From Planctomycetales bacterium (GTDB taxonomy: Bacteria; Planctomycetota; Planctomycetia; Isosphaerales; Isosphaeraceae), in contig DAIDJI010000104.1 of NCBI GenBank assembly GCA_027451455.1, positions 1 to 11,397 of the forward strand: a DNA stretch of 11,397 bases, read 5' to 3'. The notes below the pieces were generated by a model. The model saw only the letters and a list, made by a program, of their open reading frames with translations, made no database searches and had not been told where the DNA came from. The translations under genes and the position numbers were made by a program. Positions 1 through 5,928 of this stretch are shown piece by piece. Numbering within the stretch: the first letter of the stretch is position 1; each line of letters opens with the position of its first letter.

Positions 1-473
1 AACCAGGTCTTCTCGTTGAGCTCCATCTGAACCATGATGTAGCCGGGGTAGGTCTTGCGCTCGACGATCCGCTTCTTGTTGTTCCGGATCTCGGTCATTT
101 TCTCGGTCGGAACCACGATCTGGCCGAAGTAGCGGTCGAGCCCCTGAATCTTGATATTCTTCTGGAGCGCGAGACGGATGGTATCCTCTCGGCTGCTCTG
201 GACCTTCAAAACGTACCAGACCAGTTCGGGCGGCGGCTCATCGTCGTCCAGGCCGGCCCCCGCTGGTTCGCTTGCCTTCGATGCCTGGTCGCTCGCCTCG
301 ACCGAACCCGAGGAAGCCTCGGGCACGGCCAGGTCGCTCGACGAATCGTTCGGGGTGGGATCCAGCCGCCCGCCATCGGGCGTCTGCTCGTCTACCTCGA
401 ACGTCGGATGGGGAGCCTGGGCCTCCTCATCGGGCGCGGTTTCGGGGGTGGTCGGGTCGATCGGTTCGCTCAT
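1..473 (-). CDS. nusG: Transcription termination/antitermination protein NusG, 3' part cut by window edge
   Basis: NusG binds RNA polymerase through its NGN domain and controls pausing, Rho termination and coupling to translation. Only the first 157 codons are present; the frame runs open off the left edge. Starting at the ATG at 473, residues 1-85 are a Pro/Glu/Asp/Ser-rich, probably disordered extension. The NGN domain then begins with WYVLKVQSSRED (86-97), followed by FGQIVVPTEKMTEIR (116-130) and KTYPGYIMVQM (140-150), all typical NusG signatures. The missing C-terminus would carry the rest of NGN and the KOW domain. E. coli NusG has almost nothing before its NGN domain, so the extension is notable. 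No clear Shine-Dalgarno sequence precedes the ATG. It follows secE after 145 bases, the standard secE-nusG pairing; no gene is seen in that spacer. Confidence 0.95.
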   Translation of the reverse strand, partial: MSEPIDPTTPETAPDEEAQAPHPTFEVDEQTPDGGRLDPTPNDSSSDLAVPEASSGSVEASDQASKASEPAGAGLDDDEPPPELVWYVLKVQSSREDTIRLALQKNIKIQGLDRYFGQIVVPTEKMTEIRNNKKRIVERKTYPGYIMVQMELNEKTW

Positions 474-618
474 GGGAAGAAATCGCGTCGAGTCTGCGGT
501 CGGATCACGGAGACTTGGATGACGTCCTCTCCGGGCGAGAGCACATCGGTAACCCCATCGGGGGAAGGAGCAAGGCAGTCCACCCGCGAAATCGACGGGT
601 CGTCCGCCCGGCGTCCGG

Positions 619-1143
619 TCAGGAGGTCGAGCCCAGCCCGCCCCCACCGCCGAACTTCAGGACGCCGATCATCTGGAGGATCAGTGTCCAGAGAAAGTCG
701 ACCAGGTAGAGGAAGGTCGCCAGGACAAGGACCGTCACCAGTACCACGGTGGTCGCCCGTATCAGGTCGTCCCGCGTGATCCACGAAACCTTGTTCATCT
801 CGGCTTCGGTGGCGATCAGGAAGTCGGCGAAGGGGGGGAAATGCACCAGGCGAAGGATCATCCAACCCAGGGCCAGGGCAAAGGCCGTGGGCAGGCCAAA
901 CCGCCAGAGTGGCGTGTACTCAATCGATGCCTGTGAAACCTGATAGGCACCCGCGAGGACGATCAGTAGCAGTCCCAGCCCGGTGTAGAGCCGGGCATGC
1001 CGCCCTTGAATCGGCTTGTAGAGCTCGGTGCTCCCCAGATTCCCCAGGAACTGGACGAACATCCCGCGCGGCCGAGATCCACCCGCCGCCTTTCCAGACT
1101 TCGCGGGCTTCTGCGCCGATACTTCGTCTCGCACTTTCCCCAT
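619..1143 (-). CDS. secE: Preprotein translocase subunit SecE, three-TM form
   Basis: SecE clamps SecY in the SecYEG protein-export channel of the inner membrane. The product is 174 aa from the ATG at 1143. The frame stays open further upstream, but only by running antisense-free through tRNA-Trp and its spacer, so this ATG is preferred. Residues 1-28 are Lys/Arg-rich and cytoplasmic. Hydrophobic spans lie at about 52-70, 82-101 and 130-152. The SecE core is ATEAEMNKVSWITRDDLIRA (111-130): an amphipathic helix with the conserved N-K-V-x-W-x-T pattern directly before the last membrane helix. Many bacteria have one-TM SecE; the extra two helices resemble the E. coli layout. The C-terminus ends in a Gly-rich tail. 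It lies between tRNA-Trp and nusG in the expected order and has no obvious Shine-Dalgarno sequence. Confidence 0.93.
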   Translation of the reverse strand: MGKVRDEVSAQKPAKSGKAAGGSRPRGMFVQFLGNLGSTELYKPIQGRHARLYTGLGLLLIVLAGAYQVSQASIEYTPLWRFGLPTAFALALGWMILRLVHFPPFADFLIATEAEMNKVSWITRDDLIRATTVVLVTVLVLATFLYLVDFLWTLILQMIGVLKFGGGGGLGSTS

Positions 1144-1307
1144 GGCACCGAACTTTCTGAAGACTTCCTGGGTTGAGGACGGGAGGGGGAGACCAGCCGG
1201 GCGCCGAGGTGGCGTTCCTGGACCCGGCAGGGCAGTGGTCCGCTTCCACGCCCCCGATCGATCCATCCGGGGCAATCCGGCCGCCGGAGACACCCCGGGC
1301 GAGAAAG

Positions 1308-1380
1308 CACGAGCGGAGGGAATCGAACCCCCAACCGCCGGTTTTGGAGACCGGTGCTCTACCAATTGAGCTACGCTCGT
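1308..1380 (-). tRNA. tRNA-Trp (CCA anticodon)
   Basis: On the minus strand a full cloverleaf can be drawn. The acceptor stem is ACGAGCG/CGCTCGT, the D stem GCTC/GAGC, the anticodon arm CCGGT-CTCCAAA-ACCGG with anticodon CCA, and the T arm carries the TTCGATT loop. Discriminator base 73 is G, as usual for bacterial tRNA-Trp. The 3' CCA is not encoded. The position between rpmG and secE is the classic place for trpT, and the tRNA is probably cut out of the operon transcript. Confidence 0.96.
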
Positions 1381-1411
1381 AGCGGCCCAGGCAGGGCCAC
1401 GCGATCTTTGC

Positions 1412-1430
1412 CGGGCCGCAAGCCGGCCCG
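1412..1430 (-). other. GC-rich hairpin in the rpmG to tRNA-Trp spacer
   Basis: Perfect 7-bp inverted repeat (CGGGCCG/CGGCCCG) with a 5-base loop, in the 125-base spacer after rpmG. On the minus strand it is followed by GCAAAG, not a T-run, so it is not a classical intrinsic terminator. It may be a processing or RNA-stability hairpin for the 3' end of the tuf-rpmG message. Function is inference. Confidence 0.4.
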
Positions 1431-1505
1431 ACATCGTGAAGGCCCCGGAGGAAACAGGACACGGGACCGGCCGAGCCTCGCTCGATCCGATCCCGACCGC
1501 CTCGG

Positions 1506-1658
1506 TCACTTCTTTCGCGATTCCTTGTGCGACGTATGCTTCCGCTCACGTCGGCAGTACTTCTTCAGCTCGAGTCGGCCGGCGCCCCGGGTCTCTTTTT
1601 GGACTCGGTAATTCCGCTCGCCGCACGAGTTGCATTCCAGCCAGACATATTCCCGCAT
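1506..1658 (-). CDS. rpmG: 50S ribosomal protein L33
   Basis: A 50-aa small basic protein beginning MREYVWLECNSCGERNY and ending in HKESRKK, characteristic of bacterial L33 in the large ribosomal subunit near the E site. Cys9 and Cys12 form the first CxxC pair. The second pair seen in zinc-binding L33 is degenerate: Cys35 is followed by RRE, so a Glu occupies the usual fourth Cys position (C35-R-R-E38-R-K-H41). The start is the ATG at 1658; GGGAG lies about ten bases upstream and may act as a weak Shine-Dalgarno. It sits between tuf and tRNA-Trp, the conserved tuf-rpmG-trpT-secE-nusG order, and is transcribed with them. The family identity is clear from the N-terminal and central motifs; whether zinc is bound is uncertain. 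Confidence 0.95.
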   Translation of the reverse strand: MREYVWLECNSCGERNYRVQKETRGAGRLELKKYCRRERKHTSHKESRKK

Positions 1659-1800
1659 CGATCGGCTCCCACCCCGCCACGCGGGGCTCCTTCTGCCTGC
1701 CTCGATCCTCTACAACCGACGAAGCGAGGCGGCCACCCGAGCCCGGCAAGGGGTGAGTGGCCGCCGATCCGCGGTTGACCGTCCGAGCCCGCGGCGAAGC

Positions 1801-1816
1801 CCGGCCCTTCGGCCGG
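1801..1816 (-). terminator. Hairpin just downstream of tuf, possible weak terminator or attenuator
   Basis: A perfect 6-bp stem (CCGGCC/GGCCGG) with a 4-base loop begins 14 bases after the tuf stop codon. No T-run follows on the minus strand, so it would at most reduce read-through from tuf into rpmG, or protect the tuf mRNA 3' end. Sequence shows the hairpin; the role is inference. Confidence 0.35.
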
Positions 1817-1829
1817 ACCACCGCCCCGA

Positions 1830-3041
1830 TCACTCGAGGATCTTGGTCACGACCCCGGCGCCGACGGTCTTGCCACCCTCACGAATCGCGAACCGGAGGC
1901 TTTCCTCCATCGCGACCGGCGTGTGCAGCTCCACCGTCATCTTGATGTTATCGCCCGGCATGCACATCTCGGCCTCGCTGTTGTCCTCGGACAGCAGGTT
2001 CAGAACCGAGCCGGTCACGTCGGTGGTCCGGAAGTAGAACTGCGGGCGATACCCCTTGAAGAACGGGGTGTGCCGGCCGCCCTCGTCCTTGCTCAGGACG
2101 TAAACTTCCGCCTCGAACTTGGTGTGAGGAGTGATCGAGCCTGGCTTGCAGATGACCTGCCCGCGCTCGAGATCGTTCTTCTCAACACCTCGAAGGAGAA
2201 CGCCCACGTTGTCGCCGGCCATCCCCTCTTCAAGCGTCTTCTGGAAGGCCTCGACACCGGTGATCGTCGACATCTTCTTGGCGCCGAAACCGATGATCTC
2301 GACGGGGTCGCCGACCTTCACCTTGCCTCGCTCGATTCGACCCGTGCCCACCGTCCCTCGCCCCTTGATCGAGAAGACGTCCTCGACCGGCATCAGGAAC
2401 GGCTTATCCACCTCGCGAACCGGCTCGGGGATATACTCGTCCATCGCCTTGACGAGGTCGAGGATCGGCTGGGCCGCCTTCGCGTCCCCGGGATTGTCCA
2501 GCGCCGGCCGGCCGCTTCCGCGGACGATCGGAATCTCGTCGCCCGGATACTTGTAGTGCGTGAGCAGCTCGCGAAGCTCAAGCTCCACCAGTTCCAGAAG
2601 CTCCTCATCATCGACCAGGTCGATCTTGTTCAGGAAGACGACCAGCGCCGGAACACCGACCTGGCGAGCCAGGAGGATGTGCTCCCGGGTCTGGGGCATC
2701 GGGCCGTCGGCCGCCGAGACCACCAGAATCGCGCCATCCATCTGGGCGGCCCCGGTGATCATGTTCTTGATGTAGTCGGCGTGGCCGGGGCAATCGATGT
2801 GGGCGTAATGCCGCTTGTCGCTCTCGTACTCGACGTGCGAGACCGCGATGGTAACCGTCTTGGTCGAGTCGCGGACCGTACCGCCCTTGGCAATGTCGGC
2901 GTACGACTTCGTCTTGGCCTTCCCGTGTTCGGCCAGGACGGCCAGGATGGCCGCCGTCAACGTGGTCTTGCCGTGGTCGATGTGCCCGATGGTGCCCACG
3001 TTGACGTGCGGCTTGGTTCTGGTGAAAGTTTCCTTTGCCAT
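1830..3041 (-). CDS. tuf: Translation elongation factor EF-Tu
   Basis: EF-Tu is the GTPase that brings aminoacyl-tRNA to the ribosomal A site. The product is 403 aa (E. coli EF-Tu is about 394). The P-loop GHIDHGKT is at 19-26, DCPGH (G3) at 83-87 and NKID (G4) at 138-141; the catalytic His of G3 is present. Domain 2 carries RGTVGTGRIERG (228-239) and domain 3 GGRHTPFF (321-328) and the REGGKTVGAGVV end. Switch I is unusual: after SYADIAKGGTVRDS the region reads TKTVTIAV instead of ARGITINT, keeping the Mg-binding Thr (T64). A short insertion (LLSEDNSEA, about 349-357) precedes MPGD. The start is MAKETFTRTKPHVNVGTIGH at 3041; GGAG lies three bases upstream. The frame extends to 3260 but those codons cover the leader and tRNA-Thr. 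It follows four tRNAs and precedes rpmG. Confidence 0.98.
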   Translation of the reverse strand: MAKETFTRTKPHVNVGTIGHIDHGKTTLTAAILAVLAEHGKAKTKSYADIAKGGTVRDSTKTVTIAVSHVEYESDKRHYAHIDCPGHADYIKNMITGAAQMDGAILVVSAADGPMPQTREHILLARQVGVPALVVFLNKIDLVDDEELLELVELELRELLTHYKYPGDEIPIVRGSGRPALDNPGDAKAAQPILDLVKAMDEYIPEPVREVDKPFLMPVEDVFSIKGRGTVGTGRIERGKVKVGDPVEIIGFGAKKMSTITGVEAFQKTLEEGMAGDNVGVLLRGVEKNDLERGQVICKPGSITPHTKFEAEVYVLSKDEGGRHTPFFKGYRPQFYFRTTDVTGSVLNLLSEDNSEAEMCMPGDNIKMTVELHTPVAMEESLRFAIREGGKTVGAGVVTKILE

Positions 3042-3110
3042 GTGCTCCGCTCTGCTTGGCCTGGCCTTGCTTGGGCTGATCGCCTTACGGCGCCATTGAC
3101 GACAACGGCC

Positions 3111-3177
3111 GGGAACGTTCCCAGCTCCCCGGAACCGACACTTTCGGATTGATCCAATCCCGAAGGTGTCGACGGGG
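3111..3177 (-). promoter_or_regulatory. Structured leader between tRNA-Thr(GGU) and tuf
   Basis: The tuf leader RNA can fold into a long stem. Outer CCCCG/CGGGG (3173-3177 with 3127-3131) encloses GACAC/GTGTC (3166-3170 with 3137-3141), then a C-A mismatch, TTCGG/CCGAA, one bulged G and ATT/AAT around a five-base loop. Immediately downstream is a perfect 12-base palindrome, GGGAACGTTCCC (3111-3122), one half of which can instead pair with GTTCC in the 3' flank of the stem, giving alternative folds. It could be a processing site that frees tuf mRNA from the tRNAs, or an attenuator. No T-run is present. Confidence 0.45.
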
Positions 3178-3218
3178 CCCATCGCCCCCGACCGGGGCCG
3201 ACGACCCGGGATTCCCAG

Positions 3219-3291
<73 letters not shown>

Positions 3292-3371
3292 TTCTCGATA
3301 CTTCCAAATCCAACCTTCCGACCCCCACTAAGGACCCGAAGGTTCGCCGCATGTTCCACAACTTGCGGCAG

Positions 3372-3442
3372 AGCGGGTGATGGGAATCGAACCCACGTAG
3401 CCTGCTTGGAAGGCAGGTACTCTACCATTGAGTTACACCCGC
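3372..3442 (-). tRNA. tRNA-Gly (TCC anticodon)
   Basis: Complete cloverleaf: acceptor GCGGGTG/CACCCGC, anticodon arm CCTGC-CTTCCAA-GCAGG with anticodon TCC, T arm GTGGG-TTCGATT-CCCAT ending with a wobble-type closing pair. Discriminator T, no encoded CCA. Third in the tRNA cluster, the position of glyT in the E. coli tufB operon. Confidence 0.97.
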
Positions 3443-3529
3443 ATCTTCGATCCTCATCCCGGGGTGCCGGGTGTCGTTCGGCAAACAGCCAGGTCGGGTT
3501 TCAACCCTCCTCGCTGAGATCGAACAACA

Positions 3530-3611
3530 TGGGTGGAGCAGGATTCGAACCTGCGAAGGCATTGCCACCAGATTTACAGTCTGGCCCCTTTGGCCGCTTG
3601 GGTATCCACCC
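3530..3611 (-). tRNA. tRNA-Tyr (GTA anticodon)
   Basis: An 82-base tRNA with the long variable arm of bacterial tRNA-Tyr. Acceptor GGGTGGA/TCCACCC, anticodon arm CCAGA-CTGTAAA-TCTGG with anticodon GTA, T arm GCAGG-TTCGAAT-CCTGC, discriminator A, no encoded CCA. Second in the cluster, the position of tyrU in E. coli. Confidence 0.97.
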
Positions 3612-3709
3612 GAATCTATCGATCACGTCCTGTTTCTCTCGGCTGTCACCTCGCGGGGCAGTGGGGGGATCGTCGGCAGGGGCCTTCGTTCGCCATGGCG
3701 GGTCCGCAG

Positions 3710-3782
3710 AGCTGGCGGTGAGACTCGAACTCACAACCGTCGGTTTACAAAACCGGTGCTCTGCCGGTTGAGCTACGCCAGC
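3710..3782 (-). tRNA. tRNA-Thr (TGT anticodon)
   Basis: First tRNA of the operon. Acceptor GCTGGCG/CGCCAGC, D stem GCTC/GAGC, anticodon loop TTTGTAA with anticodon TGT, T arm GTGAG-TTCGAGT-CTCAC, discriminator T, no encoded CCA. The outermost anticodon-stem pair (27-43) is C-A, a mismatch; the other four pairs are intact, so the gene is probably functional. It is in the position of thrU in E. coli. Confidence 0.95.
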
Positions 3783-3859
3783 GTCCGGTTCGCTCCGCTT
3801 GAGTCCTTCCAGCCCCGGCCCGAAGCTCGCTTCGATCGACCAGGGCCGTGAAATCGTCA

Positions 3860-3887
3860 ACTATACCGCCCCATTGCCGGATTGCAA
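3860..3887 (-). promoter_or_regulatory. Proximal sigma70-type promoter of the tRNA-tuf operon
   Basis: Minus strand: -35 TTGCAA (3887-3882), 16-base spacer, -10 TATAGT (3865-3860, five of six consensus bases). It stands out in a very GC-rich region and would start transcription about 70 bases before tRNA-Thr(UGU). Identified by match to consensus and position; not tested. Confidence 0.7.
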
Positions 3888-3894
3888 GCCTTTT

Positions 3895-3925
3895 CCCGAT
3901 CACCAGCGGCAAAGCGGCGATCGGG
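3895..3925. repeat. Inverted repeat between the two operon promoters
   Basis: CCCGATC (3895-3901) and GATCGGG (3919-3925) form a 7-bp inverted repeat with a 17-base loop. It starts 7 bases upstream of the proximal -35 box and lies inside the transcript of the distal promoter. It might be an operator, a transcript hairpin, or the end signal of the upstream DUF72 gene; no T-run follows in the minus direction, so simple termination is less likely. Confidence 0.35.
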
Positions 3926-3970
3926 CCCGTGGCTGAGGCGCACGGACGGCGCGGCATTGGGGGTGAAGAG

Positions 3971-3999
3971 ATCATACGACAGGCGAGGAGCGATGGCAA
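3971..3999 (-). promoter_or_regulatory. Distal sigma70-type promoter of the tRNA-tuf operon
   Basis: Minus strand: -35 TTGCCA (3999-3994, five of six), 17-base spacer, -10 TATGAT (3976-3971, five of six). It lies 42 bases after the stop codon of the DUF72 gene and about 180 bases before the first tRNA. Together with the proximal promoter it makes a tandem pair 111 bases apart, an arrangement known from strongly growth-regulated stable-RNA operons. Confidence 0.65.
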
Positions 4000-4041
4000 G
4001 GGGTTCTGTGATCCTTTGGGTCTTTGTTGGGAGAGAGAGCG

Positions 4042-5013
4042 TCATCGGATGGAATCCATGGCATGGACGACGGCCTCGATGGTGCTTGGTGCGTGGCCTT
4101 CGAGGCGGTTGTTGACGAAAATGTAGGAGGGGCGTCCCGTGATCGGGGTGTTCGAGGCGATCTGGACGAGGGCCTCGCGAGTGGCGGGGTCGGGCTCGCC
4201 GAGGGAATGATAGGGCGAGAAGTGGGTGACGGCCTGCTCGTAGGTTCGTCCGGGGCGGAGCAGGGCGCGGACGACCTGGAAGTCGGCCGTGATCACGCCG
4301 GGGGCCTTCCGTTGATCGGAGAGGGGGGGCATTCGGGTCCAGGAGTTCAGGACGTGGGCGGTCCCATGGCGGGCGAGGGCGGCGAAGTAGCCGGGGAAGA
4401 GGAATTCGGGATTGCGGACCTCGACCGCGTATCGGAAACCGCCGGGGAGTTTGCCGAGGAAGGCTTCCAGGCGGTCCACGAACTCGGCCGGGGTGGCGAT
4501 GAGGTTTCGCGCGATCGTTCCGAACTCGAAGATCAGGGTTGCGATTCGATCCTGATAGGAGACGAGAGGGGCCAGGAAATGGCGGTCGAAAAGGTCGGCG
4601 TCGAGGAAGGCCGGGTTCGCATTCCCGGCGCGAGTGCCATAGCGAGCGTGTCGCGGCCAGACAGGAACGGTGATCTCCTCGGGGACCTTGAAGGCGAACT
4701 GGAAGTTGGCGGGGACCTGCTCGAAGAGGCGTTGCCAGGTATTCGGGGCGGGGAACTGGTAGAAGCTGAAGTCACCGCAGACGGTGGGGAAGGTCTCGGC
4801 GTACTCGGCGAGGCAGTCGGTCTCGAACCGGGTTGTGGAGACCCGGCCGCGGGTGGAGTAGCGTTCGGGCGAGTAGATCGAGCCGAGCCATCCCTCGTAT
4901 TTCCAGGAGCTGGTGCCGAGGTAGATGCCTCGATCGGCGAGGGCTCGGAGCCGGGGTGCCAGCCGGGCCGCCTGTGCGGGTCGATCTTCGGGGAAGAGGG
5001 TGAGTTGGGCCAT
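4042..5013 (-). CDS. DUF72 (YecE) family protein
   Basis: A 323-aa protein of the DUF72/YecE family, a TIM-barrel-like fold whose biochemical role is not settled. Family marks are GTSSWKYEGWLGSIYSPERY (33-52) near the N-terminus, the cluster around FSFYQFPAPNTWQRL, FKVPEEIT, and YAVEVRNPEFL, where the acidic residue and Arg are typically conserved. The C-terminal part has YIFVNNRLEGHAPSTI, the usual NN-x-x-x-GHAP-type ending. Start ATG at 5013 gives the expected length plus a short N-terminal leader (MAQLTLFPEDRP), common in this family. It begins 16 bases after the stop of the Uma2-like gene, so the two are probably cotranscribed. Its stop lies 42 bases before the -35 box of the tRNA-tuf operon. 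No signal peptide or membrane segment; cytoplasmic. Confidence 0.93.
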   Translation of the reverse strand: MAQLTLFPEDRPAQAARLAPRLRALADRGIYLGTSSWKYEGWLGSIYSPERYSTRGRVSTTRFETDCLAEYAETFPTVCGDFSFYQFPAPNTWQRLFEQVPANFQFAFKVPEEITVPVWPRHARYGTRAGNANPAFLDADLFDRHFLAPLVSYQDRIATLIFEFGTIARNLIATPAEFVDRLEAFLGKLPGGFRYAVEVRNPEFLFPGYFAALARHGTAHVLNSWTRMPPLSDQRKAPGVITADFQVVRALLRPGRTYEQAVTHFSPYHSLGEPDPATREALVQIASNTPITGRPSYIFVNNRLEGHAPSTIEAVVHAMDSIR

Positions 5014-5029
5014 GAGAGGGCGGCGGGCC

Positions 5030-5695
5030 TCAGTCGGCTTCCAGTTCGAAAAGGTCTTCCACGGCGATCCGGAGTCCCGGGATCACATCACCACCGTCGA
5101 GGAAATCGCCCGCTTGCAGCAGGGTCGAGTCGAGGGGATCGAGGTGGACGCGCACCGTCTTGGTCTTCGGATCCACGATCCAGGCCAACCGGGTCCCCGC
5201 GTGAAAGTACTCGTCGAGCTTTCGGGCCATCTCCGCCTTCGTGTTGCTCTTGCTGACGACTTCCACAACGAGATCCGGGCCGATTGTCGGGTAGGGCTGT
5301 CCGCCCCGCCCGTACCGTTTGAGCCGCCCCCTCGCGATGAAAGAGACGTCCGATGCACGGAGCAGGCCCGGAAGGAGCCGGACCATCCCGTCCGGCGCCA
5401 GGACGCGACCGAGCTTGCGGGGACGGACGTGGTTCAGGAGGAGCTGAATGATCAGCCCGGCCATTTCCGATTCCTCCCAACCCATCGCCTTCTCCACCAG
5501 GGTCCCTTCAACCAGCTCGCAGATGGCGGTTCGCAGGAGACTCTCGTTGTTCCGGATGGCGTCCTCCTCCGTCGCCATACCGGGCGGAGGATGCAGGCGG
5601 ACGCGACGCGCGGGGATGTTGCCCAGCCGACGCAGGAGGTCGGCCAGGCTCTCGGGCCGGGCCGTCGGGCGGTTCTCTCGCGTCGCCGTCGTCAT
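5030..5695 (-). CDS. Uma2 family (DUF820) PD-(D/E)xK-fold nuclease-like protein
   Basis: A 221-aa protein of the Uma2 (DUF820) family, predicted restriction-endonuclease-like fold, abundant in planctomycetes and cyanobacteria; cellular role unknown. Putative active-site residues are Glu62 in the first helix (ELVEGTLVEK), Asp116 in SDVSFIARGRL, Glu145 in PDLVVEVVSKSN and Lys159 in EMARKLDEYFHAG; AWIVDPKTKTVRV (171-183) is the usual following strand. All core motifs look intact. The N-terminal 40 residues (MTTATRENRP...) form an extra tail. The ATG at 5695 is chosen because a longer frame would run across the divergent tRNA-Phe. A possible -10 box TAGAAT lies at 5741-5736, but no good -35 box accompanies it. 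It is the first gene of a probable pair with the DUF72 gene. Confidence 0.9.
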   Translation of the reverse strand: MTTATRENRPTARPESLADLLRRLGNIPARRVRLHPPPGMATEEDAIRNNESLLRTAICELVEGTLVEKAMGWEESEMAGLIIQLLLNHVRPRKLGRVLAPDGMVRLLPGLLRASDVSFIARGRLKRYGRGGQPYPTIGPDLVVEVVSKSNTKAEMARKLDEYFHAGTRLAWIVDPKTKTVRVHLDPLDSTLLQAGDFLDGGDVIPGLRIAVEDLFELEAD

Positions 5696-5800
5696 GTCGG
5701 GAAGATCTCCCTGGTCAGGATGGTGGAGTTGTTGTATTCTATCTCCTCCTCGCGTCGAATGCCCGTCGGCCCGAATCTTACCGATCGGACGAAGAGGCGG

Positions 5801-5829
5801 TTGACACAAGGTCGCCTTCTCGCTATCCT
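5801..5829 (+). promoter_or_regulatory. Sigma70-type promoter of tRNA-Phe
   Basis: Perfect -35 TTGACA (5801-5806), 17-base spacer and -10 TATCCT (5824-5829, four of six). Predicted start is near 5837, about 18 bases before the mature tRNA-Phe 5' end. The best consensus promoter in the window. Confidence 0.8.
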
Positions 5830-5854
5830 CACATACGTACATGGAACGATTGCC

Positions 5855-5927
5855 GGACAGGTAGCTCAGTTGGTAGAGCATGCGACTGAAAATCGCAGTG
5901 TCGGGAGTTCAATTCTCCCCCTGTCCA
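5855..5927 (+). tRNA. tRNA-Phe (GAA anticodon)
   Basis: Complete cloverleaf: acceptor GGACAGG/CCTGTCC, D stem GCTC/GAGC, anticodon arm TGCGA-CTGAAAA-TCGCA with anticodon GAA, T arm GGGAG-TTCAATT-CTCCC, discriminator A. CCA is not encoded. It is transcribed alone from the promoter just upstream, divergent from the Uma2-like gene. The convergent protein gene ends at 5929, one base away, and no terminator fits between them, so its primary transcript must run into the antisense of that gene. Confidence 0.97.
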
Positions 5928-5928
5928 C

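Noticed and set aside
1923..3152. Long plus-strand open frame of 409 codons opposite tuf
   Set aside because: It is the antisense shadow of EF-Tu; long antisense frames are expected in GC-rich genes, and the protein has no recognisable domain.
3372..3782. CRISPR-like spacing of the four tRNAs with short repeats
   Set aside because: The recurring words are shared tRNA T-arm and D-arm sequences; spacers differ in length and there is no constant repeat.
4024..5256. Plus-strand open frame of 410 codons opposite the DUF72 and Uma2-like genes
   Set aside because: It spans two well-supported minus-strand genes and the gap between them; Gly/Glu-rich composition is typical of an antisense shadow.
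5736..5764. Promoter for the Uma2-like gene (TAGAAT as -10)
   Set aside because: The -10 box is plausible but no acceptable -35 box lies at 15-19 bases; too weak to list.
5696..5881. Upstream extension of the Uma2-like frame to 5881
   Set aside because: It would translate antisense of tRNA-Phe and its promoter; the ATG at 5695 gives the normal family N-terminus.
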